Positions 1 through 8,841 of a stretch of DNA of 64,000 nucleotides are shown piece by piece; the stretch's first letter is position 1; every line of letters starts with the position of its first letter. The notes beneath the pieces are model-generated. The model searched no databases. It was not told the DNA's origin and worked only from the letters and a program-made list of their open reading frames with translations. The stretch is from an uncultured Lachnospiraceae bacterium. Its GTDB lineage: Bacteria; Bacillota; Clostridia; Lachnospirales; Lachnospiraceae. Position numbers and translations under genes: made by a program. The DNA lies in assembly GCA_910577275.1 (NCBI GenBank), contig CAJTMW010000018.1:20890-84889 (forward strand), read 5' to 3'.

Positions 1-168
1 GTACGGATGATGGTAGCCGGGGAGTGGACGGCGACTTTCCGCTTCACTTTGACGCCTCTTTTGGTCTGTACGCCCGTAATTATTGCCTTTGCGGTTCTCA
101 TACCCTATCTGTGCTTCAAGAATCTGGAGAAGCAGAGCATTGTGGAGAGGCTGCGGGCTGTGGACTGA
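1..168 (+). CDS. FtsX-like ABC permease, C-terminal end (partial)
   Basis: An open frame enters from the left edge and ends at a TGA after 55 residues. It shows one hydrophobic segment (TPLLVCTPVIIAFAVLIPYL) followed by a short polar tail ending SIVERLRAVD. A last membrane helix and a tail of the type IVERLR are typical of the C-terminus of FtsX/MacB-type permeases. The rest of the gene lies outside the window, so its ATPase partner and substrate are unknown. The assignment rests on the tail only. Confidence 0.55.
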   Translation, partial: VRMMVAGEWTATFRFTLTPLLVCTPVIIAFAVLIPYLCFKNLEKQSIVERLRAVD

Positions 169-191
169 AAAGAAATGCGGCTTGTGTTTTT

Positions 192-224
192 CACTCTTAC
201 AGGCTTATAATAAGCCTGAGAGTG
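192..224 (+). terminator. Hairpin after the FtsX tail
   Basis: A stem forms between CACTCT..CAGGCTTA and TAAGCCTG..AGAGTG, about 14 pairs with a 2-base bulge and a TAA loop. A TG repeat follows instead of a clear T run, so intrinsic termination is uncertain. It sits 24 bp past the permease stop. Confidence 0.35.
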
Positions 225-300
225 TGTGTGCAAACCGCAGGGAGAAATATGCAGTATTTTCAGGGCGGAAGAATGAAGGTGAAAAAGCGGAGGGTTCTTA

Positions 301-1017
301 ATGACACACATTGCAATCTGTGATGATGAAAAGGATTTTGTGGCGCATCTGACGGAGCTGCTTGAAAAATATGCCGTGGAAACCGGGGAGGAAATCAAAA
401 TAACTCCTTACGGCGACGGGCTTGAGCTGATTGAGAGGTATGACCCCTCCATCGACCTGATTTTCCTGGATATTCAGATGAAGCTGGTGGACGGACTGCA
501 CGCCGCGGGGCGTATCCGGCAGATGAACGAAAAGGTCGGCATTATTTTTCTCACCACGCTTACAGGGTACGGTCTGGAAGGATATAAGTATCAGGCGGCC
601 GATTACATTATCAAGCCCATCAGGTATGTCCGGCTGAAGGCGGAGATGAACGGGTGGCTGAAAAAGCACCGGAAGGACGACAGCCCTTATATAGTAGTCA
701 TAAATGATACGGGAAAATACAAGATTTTCCTGAAATCGCTGCGGTATGTGGAGACCTTTAACCGGAATCTTCTCCTGCATACGGAGCAGGAAAATATCAT
801 CTGCTATAAAAGCATGAAGGAAATGGAGCGGGAGCTGCAGGATAAGGGATTTGCCCGCTGCCATACGAGCTACATTGTCAACATGTATTATGTGAAGAAT
901 GTGAGCGCCAAAAATCTGGAGGCTGTCCTGATTACCGGGGAGAGCATTCCCATCAGCCAGCCGAAACGAAAGGAATTTATGGAAAAGCTGACGGAATACT
1001 GGGGGGACTTTCTGTGA
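301..1017 (+). CDS. LytTR-family response regulator
   Basis: This 238-residue protein is a two-domain response regulator. The receiver domain spans about residues 1-120, with the acidic pair D8/D9, probable phospho-acceptor D57 in IFLDIQM, and conserved K105 in IIKPI. The C-terminal part, about 135-235, has the LytTR DNA-binding pattern (YVETFNRN, FARCHTSYIVN, IPISQPKRKEF). The start follows GGAGG at about 8 bp. No LytS/AgrC-type histidine kinase is adjacent, so its partner is elsewhere or it is an orphan. The upstream FtsX permease may be a target, as LytTR regulators often sit beside ABC exporters; that is inference. Confidence 0.9.
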   Translation: MTHIAICDDEKDFVAHLTELLEKYAVETGEEIKITPYGDGLELIERYDPSIDLIFLDIQMKLVDGLHAAGRIRQMNEKVGIIFLTTLTGYGLEGYKYQAADYIIKPIRYVRLKAEMNGWLKKHRKDDSPYIVVINDTGKYKIFLKSLRYVETFNRNLLLHTEQENIICYKSMKEMERELQDKGFARCHTSYIVNMYYVKNVSAKNLEAVLITGESIPISQPKRKEFMEKLTEYWGDFL

Positions 1018-1172
1018 TTTCCGCAGGCGCGAGGCAGGCGGTATTCTGTAAGGCAAACTTCCTCTGATACACTTGACGGCCCGGATTTTCGGGCAGCTCG
1101 GCGGGAAAAGACCGTGGGGCTGGCAAGTCAGCCTGCGGCAGGGAAATAGAAAGGAAAGAGAAAGGCGGTACA

Positions 1173-1802
1173 TTGAGGTATTATATTGCGGATTTGCATT
1201 TTTTTCACGGGGCGCTGAACGAAAAGATGGACAGGCGGGGCTTTGCGTCCATGGAGGAAATGAACGAATATATGATAGCAAAGTGGAACAAAAGGGTTCG
1301 CAAAAATGATGATGTTGTCATTATCGGAGATTTGTCCTGGGGAAATGTGCAGGAGACAAACGCTCTTTTGCAGAGACTTAAGGGAAAGCTGTATCTTGTG
1401 TGCGGCAACCATGACCGCTTTGTGAATAATAAGGAGATGAACCTTGACCGCTTCAAATGGGTAAAGCATTATGCGGAGCTTTCCGACAACAGGCGGAAGG
1501 TGGTTTTGTGTCATTATCCCATTATGTGCTATAACGGCCAGTACCGGGTGGATGAGAAGGGGGAGCCCAAAACCTATATGCTTTACGGGCACGTCCATGA
1601 CACACAGGACGAACGGCTCATAGAGCAGTTTCAGGAGATAACGAGAAAAACGACGGTAACGGACGCTCAGGGGAATGAGCGTCCCATTCCCTGTAATATG
1701 ATTAACTGCTTCTGCAAATTTTCTGATTATGAGCCGCTTACGCTGGACGAGTGGATTGTATGTGATAAGAAGCGCCGCGGCGGGAAGGAAAAGAACGCGT
1801 GA
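1173..1802 (+). CDS. Calcineurin-like metallophosphoesterase
   Basis: The 209-residue protein carries the metal-binding motifs of calcineurin-like phosphoesterases in order: D7-x-H9 near the N-terminus, GDLSW with D53, GNHD at 78-81, a histidine in CHYPI, and GHVH at 139-142. It probably hydrolyses a phosphoester or phosphodiester in the cytoplasm; the substrate cannot be told. The start is taken as TTG at 1173, preceded by AAGGCGG, because the DLHFFH motif begins only six residues later and no ATG fits. Its stop overlaps the GTG start of the next response regulator by 4 bp, so the genes are probably co-transcribed. Confidence 0.85.
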   Translation: MRYYIADLHFFHGALNEKMDRRGFASMEEMNEYMIAKWNKRVRKNDDVVIIGDLSWGNVQETNALLQRLKGKLYLVCGNHDRFVNNKEMNLDRFKWVKHYAELSDNRRKVVLCHYPIMCYNGQYRVDEKGEPKTYMLYGHVHDTQDERLIEQFQEITRKTTVTDAQGNERPIPCNMINCFCKFSDYEPLTLDEWIVCDKKRRGGKEKNA

Positions 1803-2518
1803 AAAACAGACGGATACTGCTGATAGAGGACGACGATACAATTGCATACGGACTTACCGAGCTGCTTTTGGACGAGGGCTTTGAGACGGTTTCCGTCCGT
1901 TTCCTCAAGGAGGCGATGGAGGCGGAACCCGGGGATTTTTGTCTGGCGCTTTTAGACCTTGGGCTGCCTGACGGGGAGGGATGGGATTTCCTTGCAAGGC
2001 TCTGTCCGGTTCCGGCAGCGGAAATGGGCGGTTTGCAGAAAGGTCTTGCGCTGCCGGTGATTATTTTAACGGCGAGAGAGGACGAGGCGGATATTATGAG
2101 AGGACTGGACATGGGAGCCGACGATTATGTGACCAAGCCCTTTAGGCCGGGGGTGCTGCTTTCCCGTATCCGCGCGGTGCTGCGCCGTCAGGAAAAGTTT
2201 TCCGGGGCGGAGGAGGTGATTTCCTGCGGGGGGCTCATGCTTGACAGACAGAAAACAACCGTCACGGAGGGCGGGGAGCGCATTGAGCTGACTGCCGGGG
2301 AGTTCCGGCTTCTTTCCTGTTTTATGGAAAACAAGAACAGGACTCTTACGAGGAACGCGCTGCTTGCACGGCTTTGGGATAACGAGGGGGATTTTGTAAA
2401 CGACAATACGCTGACCGTCACCGTCAGGCGGCTTCGGGAAAAGCTGGGAGAGGAATCCCGGAATCTGATTAAGACAGTACGGGGAATCGGCTACCGGATG
2501 GAGGATTGCGATGACTAG
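1799..2518 (+). CDS. OmpR-family response regulator
   Basis: The 239-residue protein has a receiver domain (acidic pocket E10-D13, phospho-acceptor D53 in LLDLGLPDG, K in YVTKPF) and a C-terminal winged helix (TAGEFRLL ... TVRRLREKLG ... IRTVRGIGYR type). The GTG start overlaps the upstream phosphoesterase by 4 bp, and the 3' end overlaps the kinase at 2511 by 8 bp. Together with that kinase and the ABC pair it forms a BceRS-BceAB-like set, which in Firmicutes senses and exports peptide antibiotics. The function of this particular set is inferred from that arrangement. Confidence 0.92.
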   Translation: MKNRRILLIEDDDTIAYGLTELLLDEGFETVSVRFLKEAMEAEPGDFCLALLDLGLPDGEGWDFLARLCPVPAAEMGGLQKGLALPVIILTAREDEADIMRGLDMGADDYVTKPFRPGVLLSRIRAVLRRQEKFSGAEEVISCGGLMLDRQKTTVTEGGERIELTAGEFRLLSCFMENKNRTLTRNALLARLWDNEGDFVNDNTLTVTVRRLREKLGEESRNLIKTVRGIGYRMEDCDD

Positions 2519-3707
2519 GAGAAAAGAATCCGTATTCTTTATGGCAGGCGTTTTTGCCGCCGTTTTTTGTTTTTGCGCGGCGGTGTTTTTCGAGGGCTAC
2601 CGGTGGAGCGAGAGGCTGTTTTATGATAAAATGGCGGCAGTTGCCGGGGCGGTTCCGGGCAGTACGGAGGTCATAATGCGGACGCTGAAAGGCGCATCGG
2701 AAAAAGACCTTGCAAAGGGAAAGGAAATACTTGGAGAATACGGATATTACGGACGGCTGCCGGGGGAAGAACCGGGGCTTTTGTTTTTTGCGGGGAGTCT
2801 TTTGGCTGCGGGGATTGGCACGGTCGCCCTTTTTCTTTTTATGTACAGACAAAAAAGCAGGCTGCGGAAGCGGGCGGAGGATTTGACAGGGTACTTACGG
2901 CAGGGGGAGGAGGGAAATTACAGTCTTTTTCCGGGAAAGGGAGAGGATTTTCTTTCGGGTCTGGAGGATGAAATCTATAAGACGGTGCTTGCCCTCCGGG
3001 AAAGCCGTGAGGCGGTACTGCGGGAAAAAGAAAATCTGGCGAAAAATCTTGCGGATATTTCCCATCAGTTCAAGACGCCTTTAACGTCGCTTTCCGTTCT
3101 GAGCGAGGTGTTACTTCGGCGGATTACGAAGGAGGAGGACGCGGAGGCAGTCAGGAAAATGGAAAAGCAGACCCGGCGTCTTGCCGGCCTGACATCTTCC
3201 CTGCTTACGCTGTCGAGGGCGGACGCCGGCGTGCTTACTTTCGATATACGGCGCGTGCCGGTGAGCGAGCTGCTGGAGGTCAGTCTCGAGCCTGTCCTGC
3301 CGATACTGGAGGAAAAGGGGCAAAGGGTCAGGCTTGCCGGAGAGAAAAAGACGATGGAGCGCCTTACGTTGCCCTGCGACGTGAAATGGATGCGGGAGGC
3401 TCTTGGAAATCTTCTGAAAAACGCCTCCGAACATTCGCCGGCGGGGACGGAAATCTGTATCAGAGTATGGGACAACCCGGTTTTCACGGGAATTGCAGTA
3501 GAGGACGAAGGGACGGGATTTTCCAAAAAGGAGCTTCCCCGCCTGTTCGAGCGTTTCTACAAAGGCAAAGACGCTCCAAAGGACAGCGCGGGAATCGGCC
3601 TTGCCCTCGCCAAAACGCTGATTGAAGCCCAGAAGGGGGAAATCAGGGCGGAGAACAGGAGGGAGGGCGGAGCGCGATTTCTCATAAAATTTTATAAAAA
3701 TATGTAA
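2511..3707 (+). CDS. Sensor histidine kinase
   Basis: The 398-residue membrane kinase has transmembrane segments at about residues 8-28 and 89-112 around a short extracytoplasmic part of about 60 residues. A HAMP-like linker follows, then the phospho-acceptor H185 in DISHQFKTPLTS and an HATPase domain with the N box (LGNLLKNASEHS) and a late G box (SAGIGLALAK). It should phosphorylate the regulator encoded at 1799. The small extracytoplasmic part resembles kinases that read signals through a partner transporter, which fits the FtsX permease downstream. Confidence 0.92.
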   Translation: MTRRKESVFFMAGVFAAVFCFCAAVFFEGYRWSERLFYDKMAAVAGAVPGSTEVIMRTLKGASEKDLAKGKEILGEYGYYGRLPGEEPGLLFFAGSLLAAGIGTVALFLFMYRQKSRLRKRAEDLTGYLRQGEEGNYSLFPGKGEDFLSGLEDEIYKTVLALRESREAVLREKENLAKNLADISHQFKTPLTSLSVLSEVLLRRITKEEDAEAVRKMEKQTRRLAGLTSSLLTLSRADAGVLTFDIRRVPVSELLEVSLEPVLPILEEKGQRVRLAGEKKTMERLTLPCDVKWMREALGNLLKNASEHSPAGTEICIRVWDNPVFTGIAVEDEGTGFSKKELPRLFERFYKGKDAPKDSAGIGLALAKTLIEAQKGEIRAENRREGGARFLIKFYKNM

Positions 3708-3708
3708 A

Positions 3709-3724
3709 TGTCACCGGATTGTCA
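3709..3724 (+). promoter_or_regulatory. Direct repeat TGTCA, possible response-regulator site
   Basis: Two TGTCA copies start exactly 11 bp apart, one helical turn, in the 73-bp gap between the kinase and the ABC ATPase. Such phased half-sites are typical for OmpR-family regulators. The likely binder is the regulator encoded at 1799, but a consensus promoter next to the repeats is not clear. Confidence 0.35.
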
Positions 3725-3780
3725 TGTTGGTTTGCTAAAGTACCTGTAACAGCGGAACTATAAATAAGAAAGGCGGCAAT

Positions 3781-4464
3781 ATGGAAATCTTAAGGTGCGA
3801 AAATTTATCAAAGTATTACGGCGTCGGGCAGGCGAGGGTCACGGCGCTTGAAAACGTGAATCTGTCGGTAGAAAAGGGAGAATTTGTGGCGATTATCGGG
3901 GCGTCCGGCTCCGGCAAATCCACATTGCTCCATATGCTGGGCGGGGTGGACCGGCCGGACGGGGGCAAAATTCTGATTGAGGGCACGGATATCGCCGCTT
4001 TAAATGAAAAGCAGCGTTCCCTTTTCCGGCGGCGCAAGGTAGGGCTTGTGTATCAGTTTTACAATCTGATTCCCTCCATTGACGTAAGGCAGAATATTCT
4101 TCTGCCCATGCTCCTTGACGGACAGAAACCTGATGAAAAAAGATTTGATGAGCTGACGGAAATTCTGGGGCTGACAGAGCGGCTCCACCACCTTCCCGGC
4201 CAGCTTTCCGGCGGGCAGCAGCAGAGGGCGGCGATTGCCAGAGCGCTGATTTACCGTCCGGCGATTCTGCTGGCGGATGAACCCACAGGAAATCTGGATA
4301 AAAGAAATTCGGAGGAAATCACGGGGCTTTTGAAGCTTTCCAATAAAAAGTATAAGCAGACGGTGCTCCTTATTACCCACGACGAGCGGATTGCCCTTGA
4401 AGCGAACAGAATCGTCACTATCGAGGACGGAAAAATCGTGCGTGACGAGGAGGTGGAGAGATGA
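3781..4464 (+). CDS. ABC transporter ATP-binding protein (MacB/BceA type)
   Basis: The 227-residue ATPase shows Walker A GASGSGKST at about 40-48, a Q loop (LVYQFYNLIPSIDV), the signature LSGGQQQR, Walker B LLADEPTGNLD at about 163, and the switch histidine in LLITHDE. Length and sequence style match the LolD/MacB/BceA group that pairs with FtsX permeases. Its last codons overlap the permease start (ATGA). The pair probably exports or releases amphiphilic or peptide compounds, with control by the adjacent two-component system. Confidence 0.93.
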   Translation: MEILRCENLSKYYGVGQARVTALENVNLSVEKGEFVAIIGASGSGKSTLLHMLGGVDRPDGGKILIEGTDIAALNEKQRSLFRRRKVGLVYQFYNLIPSIDVRQNILLPMLLDGQKPDEKRFDELTEILGLTERLHHLPGQLSGGQQQRAAIARALIYRPAILLADEPTGNLDKRNSEEITGLLKLSNKKYKQTVLLITHDERIALEANRIVTIEDGKIVRDEEVER

Positions 4465-7241
4465 GGACGCTGTTTGTATACACAATCAATACCATTAAGC
4501 GGAATAAAAACACCTCTATTTCCATTATGCTGGCGGTTCTGCTGGCCTCCACGCTGCTTTGCGCCCTGTGCACTTACGGATATACGCAGCTTAGATGGCA
4601 GAGGGAAATCGAGGAATATGAGGACGGCCAGTGGCATGGCGAGATTGGCGGGGATATTACCTCGGATAAGCTGTCCCTTGTGGAGAATAACCTGAACGTG
4701 GCGGAAACCATGGTGAAAGGTCCCTTTTCCTGTCTGGAGCTGTCTGGGAATGCCGGGCTTCCCTATCTGCTCCTCCGGGATGCGGACGAAAATTATTGGA
4801 ATTCCATGGGAGAAAAAAATACCCTTATCGAAGGGCGCATTCCTTCAGCACCCGGAGAGATTGCCGTGAGTAAATCCTTTTTCGAGCAAAATCCCGAATA
4901 TCGTCTGGGCGATACCGTTACCTTTCCCGAGGGAGAGCGGCGGATTTGTAAGGAGATACCGAAAGCGGGCAATGCAGAAAAAGAGGCGGAGAAGCGGATT
5001 TCAGGGGAGATGCCGGAGACAGGCAATGAGACAGGGACAAAAGCCGGCGGGCAGCCGGAGAGCGTGCTTCTGGAAGCCGGCGATGTCCGAAGGGACGGCG
5101 AAGTCTTTTTCCGAACCGGCGAAAGGACAGTCACGCTGGTGGGAAAAATGGATATGACCACTTCCACCGTGGTTCCGGGCTATTACGCCATGGGTTACAT
5201 GGACAGGAGCACGCTTACCGGGGACGAGGAGCTTGTAATTTATGTAAAGATGCGGGATATCCGCAAGACCTACGAGGCGATGCCGCAGATTGCGGACGCG
5301 CTGGGAATTGAAAAGGATGAGTATGGGGATTATAAAAATCATTTCCGTTATCATGCAAGGCTACTGGCTTATCACCTTGTCTTTCCCCCCGAAATGGGAT
5401 TTTCCATAGAAAACTGGGGAGGCGTGATTGTTTATGCAGCTCTTTTGCTGCTGGTTATGGGAGCCTTTGTGATGATAATCAGAGGCGCGTTCCAGGTATC
5501 GGTTTCCGCGCGGATAAAGCAGCTTGGCATGTTCCGCTCCGTGGGAGCTGCGCCCGGTCAGATTGTGGCGTCTATATTAATGGAAGGAATGATTTTATCG
5601 GCGGTTCCGATTTTGCTGAGTATGGGAATCGGGTATGGATTTACCGTGGCGGTTACTGAGATTTACAGTGACATTGCAGGAGAAATTCTCTACTTTCCGA
5701 TTACCGTGCGTTTTTCTACTTATCTTGCGCTTTTGGCAGCCGGGCTGTCTCTCATTACCGTGTTGATTTCCGCGCTGCTTCCGGCGTTAAAGGTTTCCCG
5801 GCTTTCGCCCCTGGAAGCGATACGAATGCAGGAGGCGGACGGCGGCGGAAGCAGGAGGCAGAGGAAAGGCAGGCATTATCCGGTTCTTCGCAGACTGTTC
5901 GGTTATCCGGGGGAGCTGGCAGGCGCTTCCCACTATGCAAACAGAAAAGGCTTTCGCGGCGGCGTTATGTCTCTGACTCTCTGTCTGATGCTTCTTACAG
6001 GATTTTTTGTCTTTATTTCGCTGAACGACTACTTAAGCGAGAGGAACAGAAGCGGAGTTTACTATAATATCAGCGCAAGGCTTGATTTGCCGACAGAGGC
6101 GGACAGGGAGCTGCTTACCGATATTTTGTCCGTTCCGGGGGAATTGGAAGGCGCTTATTATTGCGTGACAAGAATGGCTTACTATGCCTCTCCCGGGCAG
6201 GAGAGCGAGGAATTTAAGGAAAGGGGAGGTTTTGCGGGACTCGACCTTAATAAGTGGAATCTGGTAAACCGTGACGGACGTTACAGACTCCGCGCCTATC
6301 TGTATGGAATGCAGGAGGAGATGTTTGACGATTACTGCCGCAAGCTGGGGCATGACCCGGCGGAGTATTATGATACGGAGAAAATAAGAGCAATCGTCTT
6401 AAGCGCTGCGCCGGTGTACCCGGAGGTGGTGAATAACGCGCCGAAATCAGCCCTGTCTTATTCCCACTTAAATATTTCGGAGGGAGAGGAGCTTTTGCTG
6501 GAGGAAAAAACCAGAGACGATATGGATACGGATTATGTTCTTTCTGTGGCAGCGGGGGCTGTGGCGGTAGAGGAACCGGACATTGGCCATGCGTTTAATA
6601 ACTATAACCTTAATCTTTATGTACCCCTTTCCGTATATTATTCCGTGGCGGATAAGCTTTCCCCGGAAAAAGCGGAACAGTATTGTATCTATGCAGAGGT
6701 TAAGACGGAGCCGGAGGAGGACATTGCCGTGACGGAAAGGATACGGGAGCTGTGCGAATCCGTGATGGCAGCGGAGGATGTTTATATTACCAGTATAGAG
6801 ACGGAGAGGCTTAATAACGCCGTAGGGGCACGGGCTATGGGGGCGGTAGTGGACTGTATCGGGATTTTGCTTGCGCTGATTGGCATTTCCAACACGTTTT
6901 CCGCGGTTTCCCATGTGATGATGCGCCGGCGCAGGGAATTTGCCATGCTCCGCTCTGTGGGAATGGATAATGAGGGGATTGGCAGACTTCTTTTTATCGA
7001 GGCTTTTCGTATGGCGGTTACGCCGGTGGTTATCGGCATTTTTGCCGTCCTTATACTGCTTGGGCTGATGACGGGGCTTTTGGATGTGTCGTGGAGGGAA
7101 TTGCTGCCCAGGCTGCCCTTCGGGAAAATCCTTTTGAGCATTCTGCTGGTGATGGCTGCCGTGGCGGCGTCCTATCTGATTTCTGCGGGGAGGATAAAGA
7201 AGGATACAATTATTGAGGCTGTGAGGGAGGAAAATGTGTAG
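4461..7241 (+). CDS. FtsX-like ABC transporter permease
   Basis: The 926-residue permease has an N-terminal helix (about 15-37), a large extracytoplasmic domain, three helices between about 325 and 440, a second soluble domain, and three helices near the C-terminus. Both helix groups carry the FtsX pattern (KQLGMFRSVGA and RREFAMLRSVGMD). The last residues, IIEAVREENV, are the usual FtsX tail. A Glu/Ala/Gly-rich stretch at about 160-205 (AGNAEKEAEKR ... AGNETGTKAG) looks like a repetitive insert in the first extracytoplasmic domain. It forms an operon with the ATPase at 3781. Confidence 0.9.
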   Translation: MRTLFVYTINTIKRNKNTSISIMLAVLLASTLLCALCTYGYTQLRWQREIEEYEDGQWHGEIGGDITSDKLSLVENNLNVAETMVKGPFSCLELSGNAGLPYLLLRDADENYWNSMGEKNTLIEGRIPSAPGEIAVSKSFFEQNPEYRLGDTVTFPEGERRICKEIPKAGNAEKEAEKRISGEMPETGNETGTKAGGQPESVLLEAGDVRRDGEVFFRTGERTVTLVGKMDMTTSTVVPGYYAMGYMDRSTLTGDEELVIYVKMRDIRKTYEAMPQIADALGIEKDEYGDYKNHFRYHARLLAYHLVFPPEMGFSIENWGGVIVYAALLLLVMGAFVMIIRGAFQVSVSARIKQLGMFRSVGAAPGQIVASILMEGMILSAVPILLSMGIGYGFTVAVTEIYSDIAGEILYFPITVRFSTYLALLAAGLSLITVLISALLPALKVSRLSPLEAIRMQEADGGGSRRQRKGRHYPVLRRLFGYPGELAGASHYANRKGFRGGVMSLTLCLMLLTGFFVFISLNDYLSERNRSGVYYNISARLDLPTEADRELLTDILSVPGELEGAYYCVTRMAYYASPGQESEEFKERGGFAGLDLNKWNLVNRDGRYRLRAYLYGMQEEMFDDYCRKLGHDPAEYYDTEKIRAIVLSAAPVYPEVVNNAPKSALSYSHLNISEGEELLLEEKTRDDMDTDYVLSVAAGAVAVEEPDIGHAFNNYNLNLYVPLSVYYSVADKLSPEKAEQYCIYAEVKTEPEEDIAVTERIRELCESVMAAEDVYITSIETERLNNAVGARAMGAVVDCIGILLALIGISNTFSAVSHVMMRRRREFAMLRSVGMDNEGIGRLLFIEAFRMAVTPVVIGIFAVLILLGLMTGLLDVSWRELLPRLPFGKILLSILLVMAAVAASYLISAGRIKKDTIIEAVREENV

Positions 7242-7338
7242 GGGAGCGGAATTTTTTTAAAAGCCGGATAATATTGCTTGTGGAACCGGAGGAACATGTC
7301 ATACCCCTCAGGCATACGCTCATATTTAATATAAGTAT

Positions 7339-7367
7339 TTGCCGCACAGTCAAAGCTATATTATAAT
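7339..7367 (+). promoter_or_regulatory. SigmaA-type promoter for the aldo/keto reductase
   Basis: TTGCCG (7339-7344) and a perfect TATAAT (7362-7367) are separated by 17 bp. The -10 lies 52 bp before the chosen start of the reductase gene. Confidence 0.7.
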
Positions 7368-7418
7368 AGAACCATCAAACACAAAGATATGCGCAGAGCG
7401 TATGAAAAGGAGAATGAT

Positions 7419-8537
7419 ATGAAAAAACTGGGATTTGGCCTGATGAGGCTCCCGCTTCTGGATGCCTCCGACCCGGCTTCCATCGACGTGGAGCAGGTAA
7501 AGAAAATGGTTGACATTTTCATTGAAAAGGGATTTACATATTTTGACACGGCATGGATGTACTGCGGATTTCAGAGCGAAAGCGTGGCAAGGAAGGCGTT
7601 GGTGGAGCGTTATCCCAGGCAGGCATATACTCTGGCAACCAAGCTGCACTCCGGATTTTTTAACAGCCTTGAGGACAGGGATAAGGTTTTTAATAAGCAG
7701 CTTGAAAATACGGGAGTGGAGTACTTTGACTACTATCTTCTGCATGGCATTACAGCGGGGAGCTATCCAAAGTATGAGAAATACGACTGCTTCAACTGGC
7801 TCCTTGACAAGAAAAAAAGCGGGCTGGTGAAAACAGCCGGTTTTTCCTTCCATGACAGCGCGGAGCTTTTGGATGAAATTCTGACAAAGTACCCGGAAAT
7901 GGAATTTGTACAGCTTCAGATTAATTATCTGGACTGGGAGAGCAAGTGGATTCAGGCAAGGGAATGCTACGAGACGGCCGTGCGCCACGGCGTGCCGGTA
8001 ATCGTTATGGAGCCGGTAAAGGGCGGCACCCTTGCGAAAATGCCCAAAGCGGCGGAGGATATTTTGAAAGGCTATGCGCCGGGAATGTCCCTGCCTTCAT
8101 GGGCCATCCGTTTTGCGGCTTCCCTTGACAACGTGATGATGGTGCTGTCCGGGATGAGCAATGTGGAGCAGATGGAGGATAATTTAAGCTATATGGAGGA
8201 TTTTACGCCTTTCACGCAGGAGGAACACGAGCTTGTGAAAAAGGCGGCGGAGGCAATCAATTCCGCGATTGCGGTTCCCTGCACGGCGTGCGCCTACTGT
8301 ACGGAAGGATGCCCCAAAAAGATTCCCATTCCCCAGTACTTTTCCATCTATAATGAGGATATGCGGGAGGCCGAGGAAAAGGGCTGGTCCGCCAACGAGG
8401 TCTTTTACGAGCAGCTTGCGGAAAAGGGAGGAAAGGCCGGGGACTGTATCGGGTGTGGCCAGTGCGAGCGAATCTGTCCTCAGCATCTTCCGATTATCAG
8501 GCATCTTAAGGCTGTTTCGGAGCATTTTGATAAATAA
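7419..8537 (+). CDS. Aldo/keto reductase with C-terminal ferredoxin-like domain
   Basis: The 372-residue protein has an aldo/keto reductase TIM barrel (FGLMRLPL at the N-terminus, FDTAWMYCG, LLHGI, VMEPVKGG). A C-terminal domain has two cysteine clusters, CTACAYCTEGCP and CIGCGQCERICP, which would bind two iron-sulfur clusters. This architecture is common in anaerobes and suggests NAD(P)H- or ferredoxin-linked reduction of a small carbonyl compound in the cytoplasm. The start at 7419 is chosen over an ATG ten codons upstream because AAAAGGAG lies just before it and the barrel begins at once. It is monocistronic, with its own promoter and terminator. Confidence 0.92.
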   Translation: MKKLGFGLMRLPLLDASDPASIDVEQVKKMVDIFIEKGFTYFDTAWMYCGFQSESVARKALVERYPRQAYTLATKLHSGFFNSLEDRDKVFNKQLENTGVEYFDYYLLHGITAGSYPKYEKYDCFNWLLDKKKSGLVKTAGFSFHDSAELLDEILTKYPEMEFVQLQINYLDWESKWIQARECYETAVRHGVPVIVMEPVKGGTLAKMPKAAEDILKGYAPGMSLPSWAIRFAASLDNVMMVLSGMSNVEQMEDNLSYMEDFTPFTQEEHELVKKAAEAINSAIAVPCTACAYCTEGCPKKIPIPQYFSIYNEDMREAEEKGWSANEVFYEQLAEKGGKAGDCIGCGQCERICPQHLPIIRHLKAVSEHFDK

Positions 8538-8564
8538 GAATAAACTTGAGCTTTCAGTAAAACC

Positions 8565-8618
8565 AAGGCATAGACGTTATTCTTTTTCTGAATAAGGAGT
8601 GGCGTCTGTGCCTTTTTT
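8565..8618 (+). terminator. Intrinsic terminator after the reductase
   Basis: AAGGCATAGACG pairs with CGTCTGTGCC plus part of the following T run (stem of about 12 with G-T pairs, 26-base loop), and TTTTTT follows. The rest of the 304-bp gap to 8842 holds the next promoter and GC-rich sequence with no gene that I can support. Confidence 0.7.
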
Positions 8619-8750
8619 GCGTTTCCCTTTTGGGGCGTCGGCAAGTATTTGTTTTCGGGGCTGCAATGGGGCGGGGTTGTCGGCGGGTATCCGACTTCAG
8701 GGCGGGGAAATCTCCTGTGCAGGCTTTGGGGCGGAAAAGTTTCCTGCCGC

Positions 8751-8779
8751 TTGCACATTGCCGAAAACAGAAATATAAT
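8751..8779 (+). promoter_or_regulatory. SigmaA-type promoter for the second two-component system
   Basis: TTGCAC (8751-8756), a 17-bp spacer and TATAAT (8774-8779) lie 63 bp before the response regulator gene. A second, weaker pair (TTGACC, 15 bp, TATAAA) lies just downstream together with the inverted repeat GAAAC/GTTTC. Confidence 0.65.
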
Positions 8780-8841
8780 GGAAAGCAGGTTGACCTGAAA
8801 CAAAAGTTTCTATAAAAGCAGCATGAAAACAAGGGGGAAAA

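Noticed and set aside
298..1281. Minus-strand open frame of 327 codons
   Set aside because: It lies opposite the LytTR and phosphoesterase genes, has no ribosome site and no family pattern; it is a shadow frame.
7389..7418. Longer N-terminus for the aldo/keto reductase
   Set aside because: The ribosome site AAAAGGAG lies inside this extension, and the barrel begins right after the ATG at 7419.
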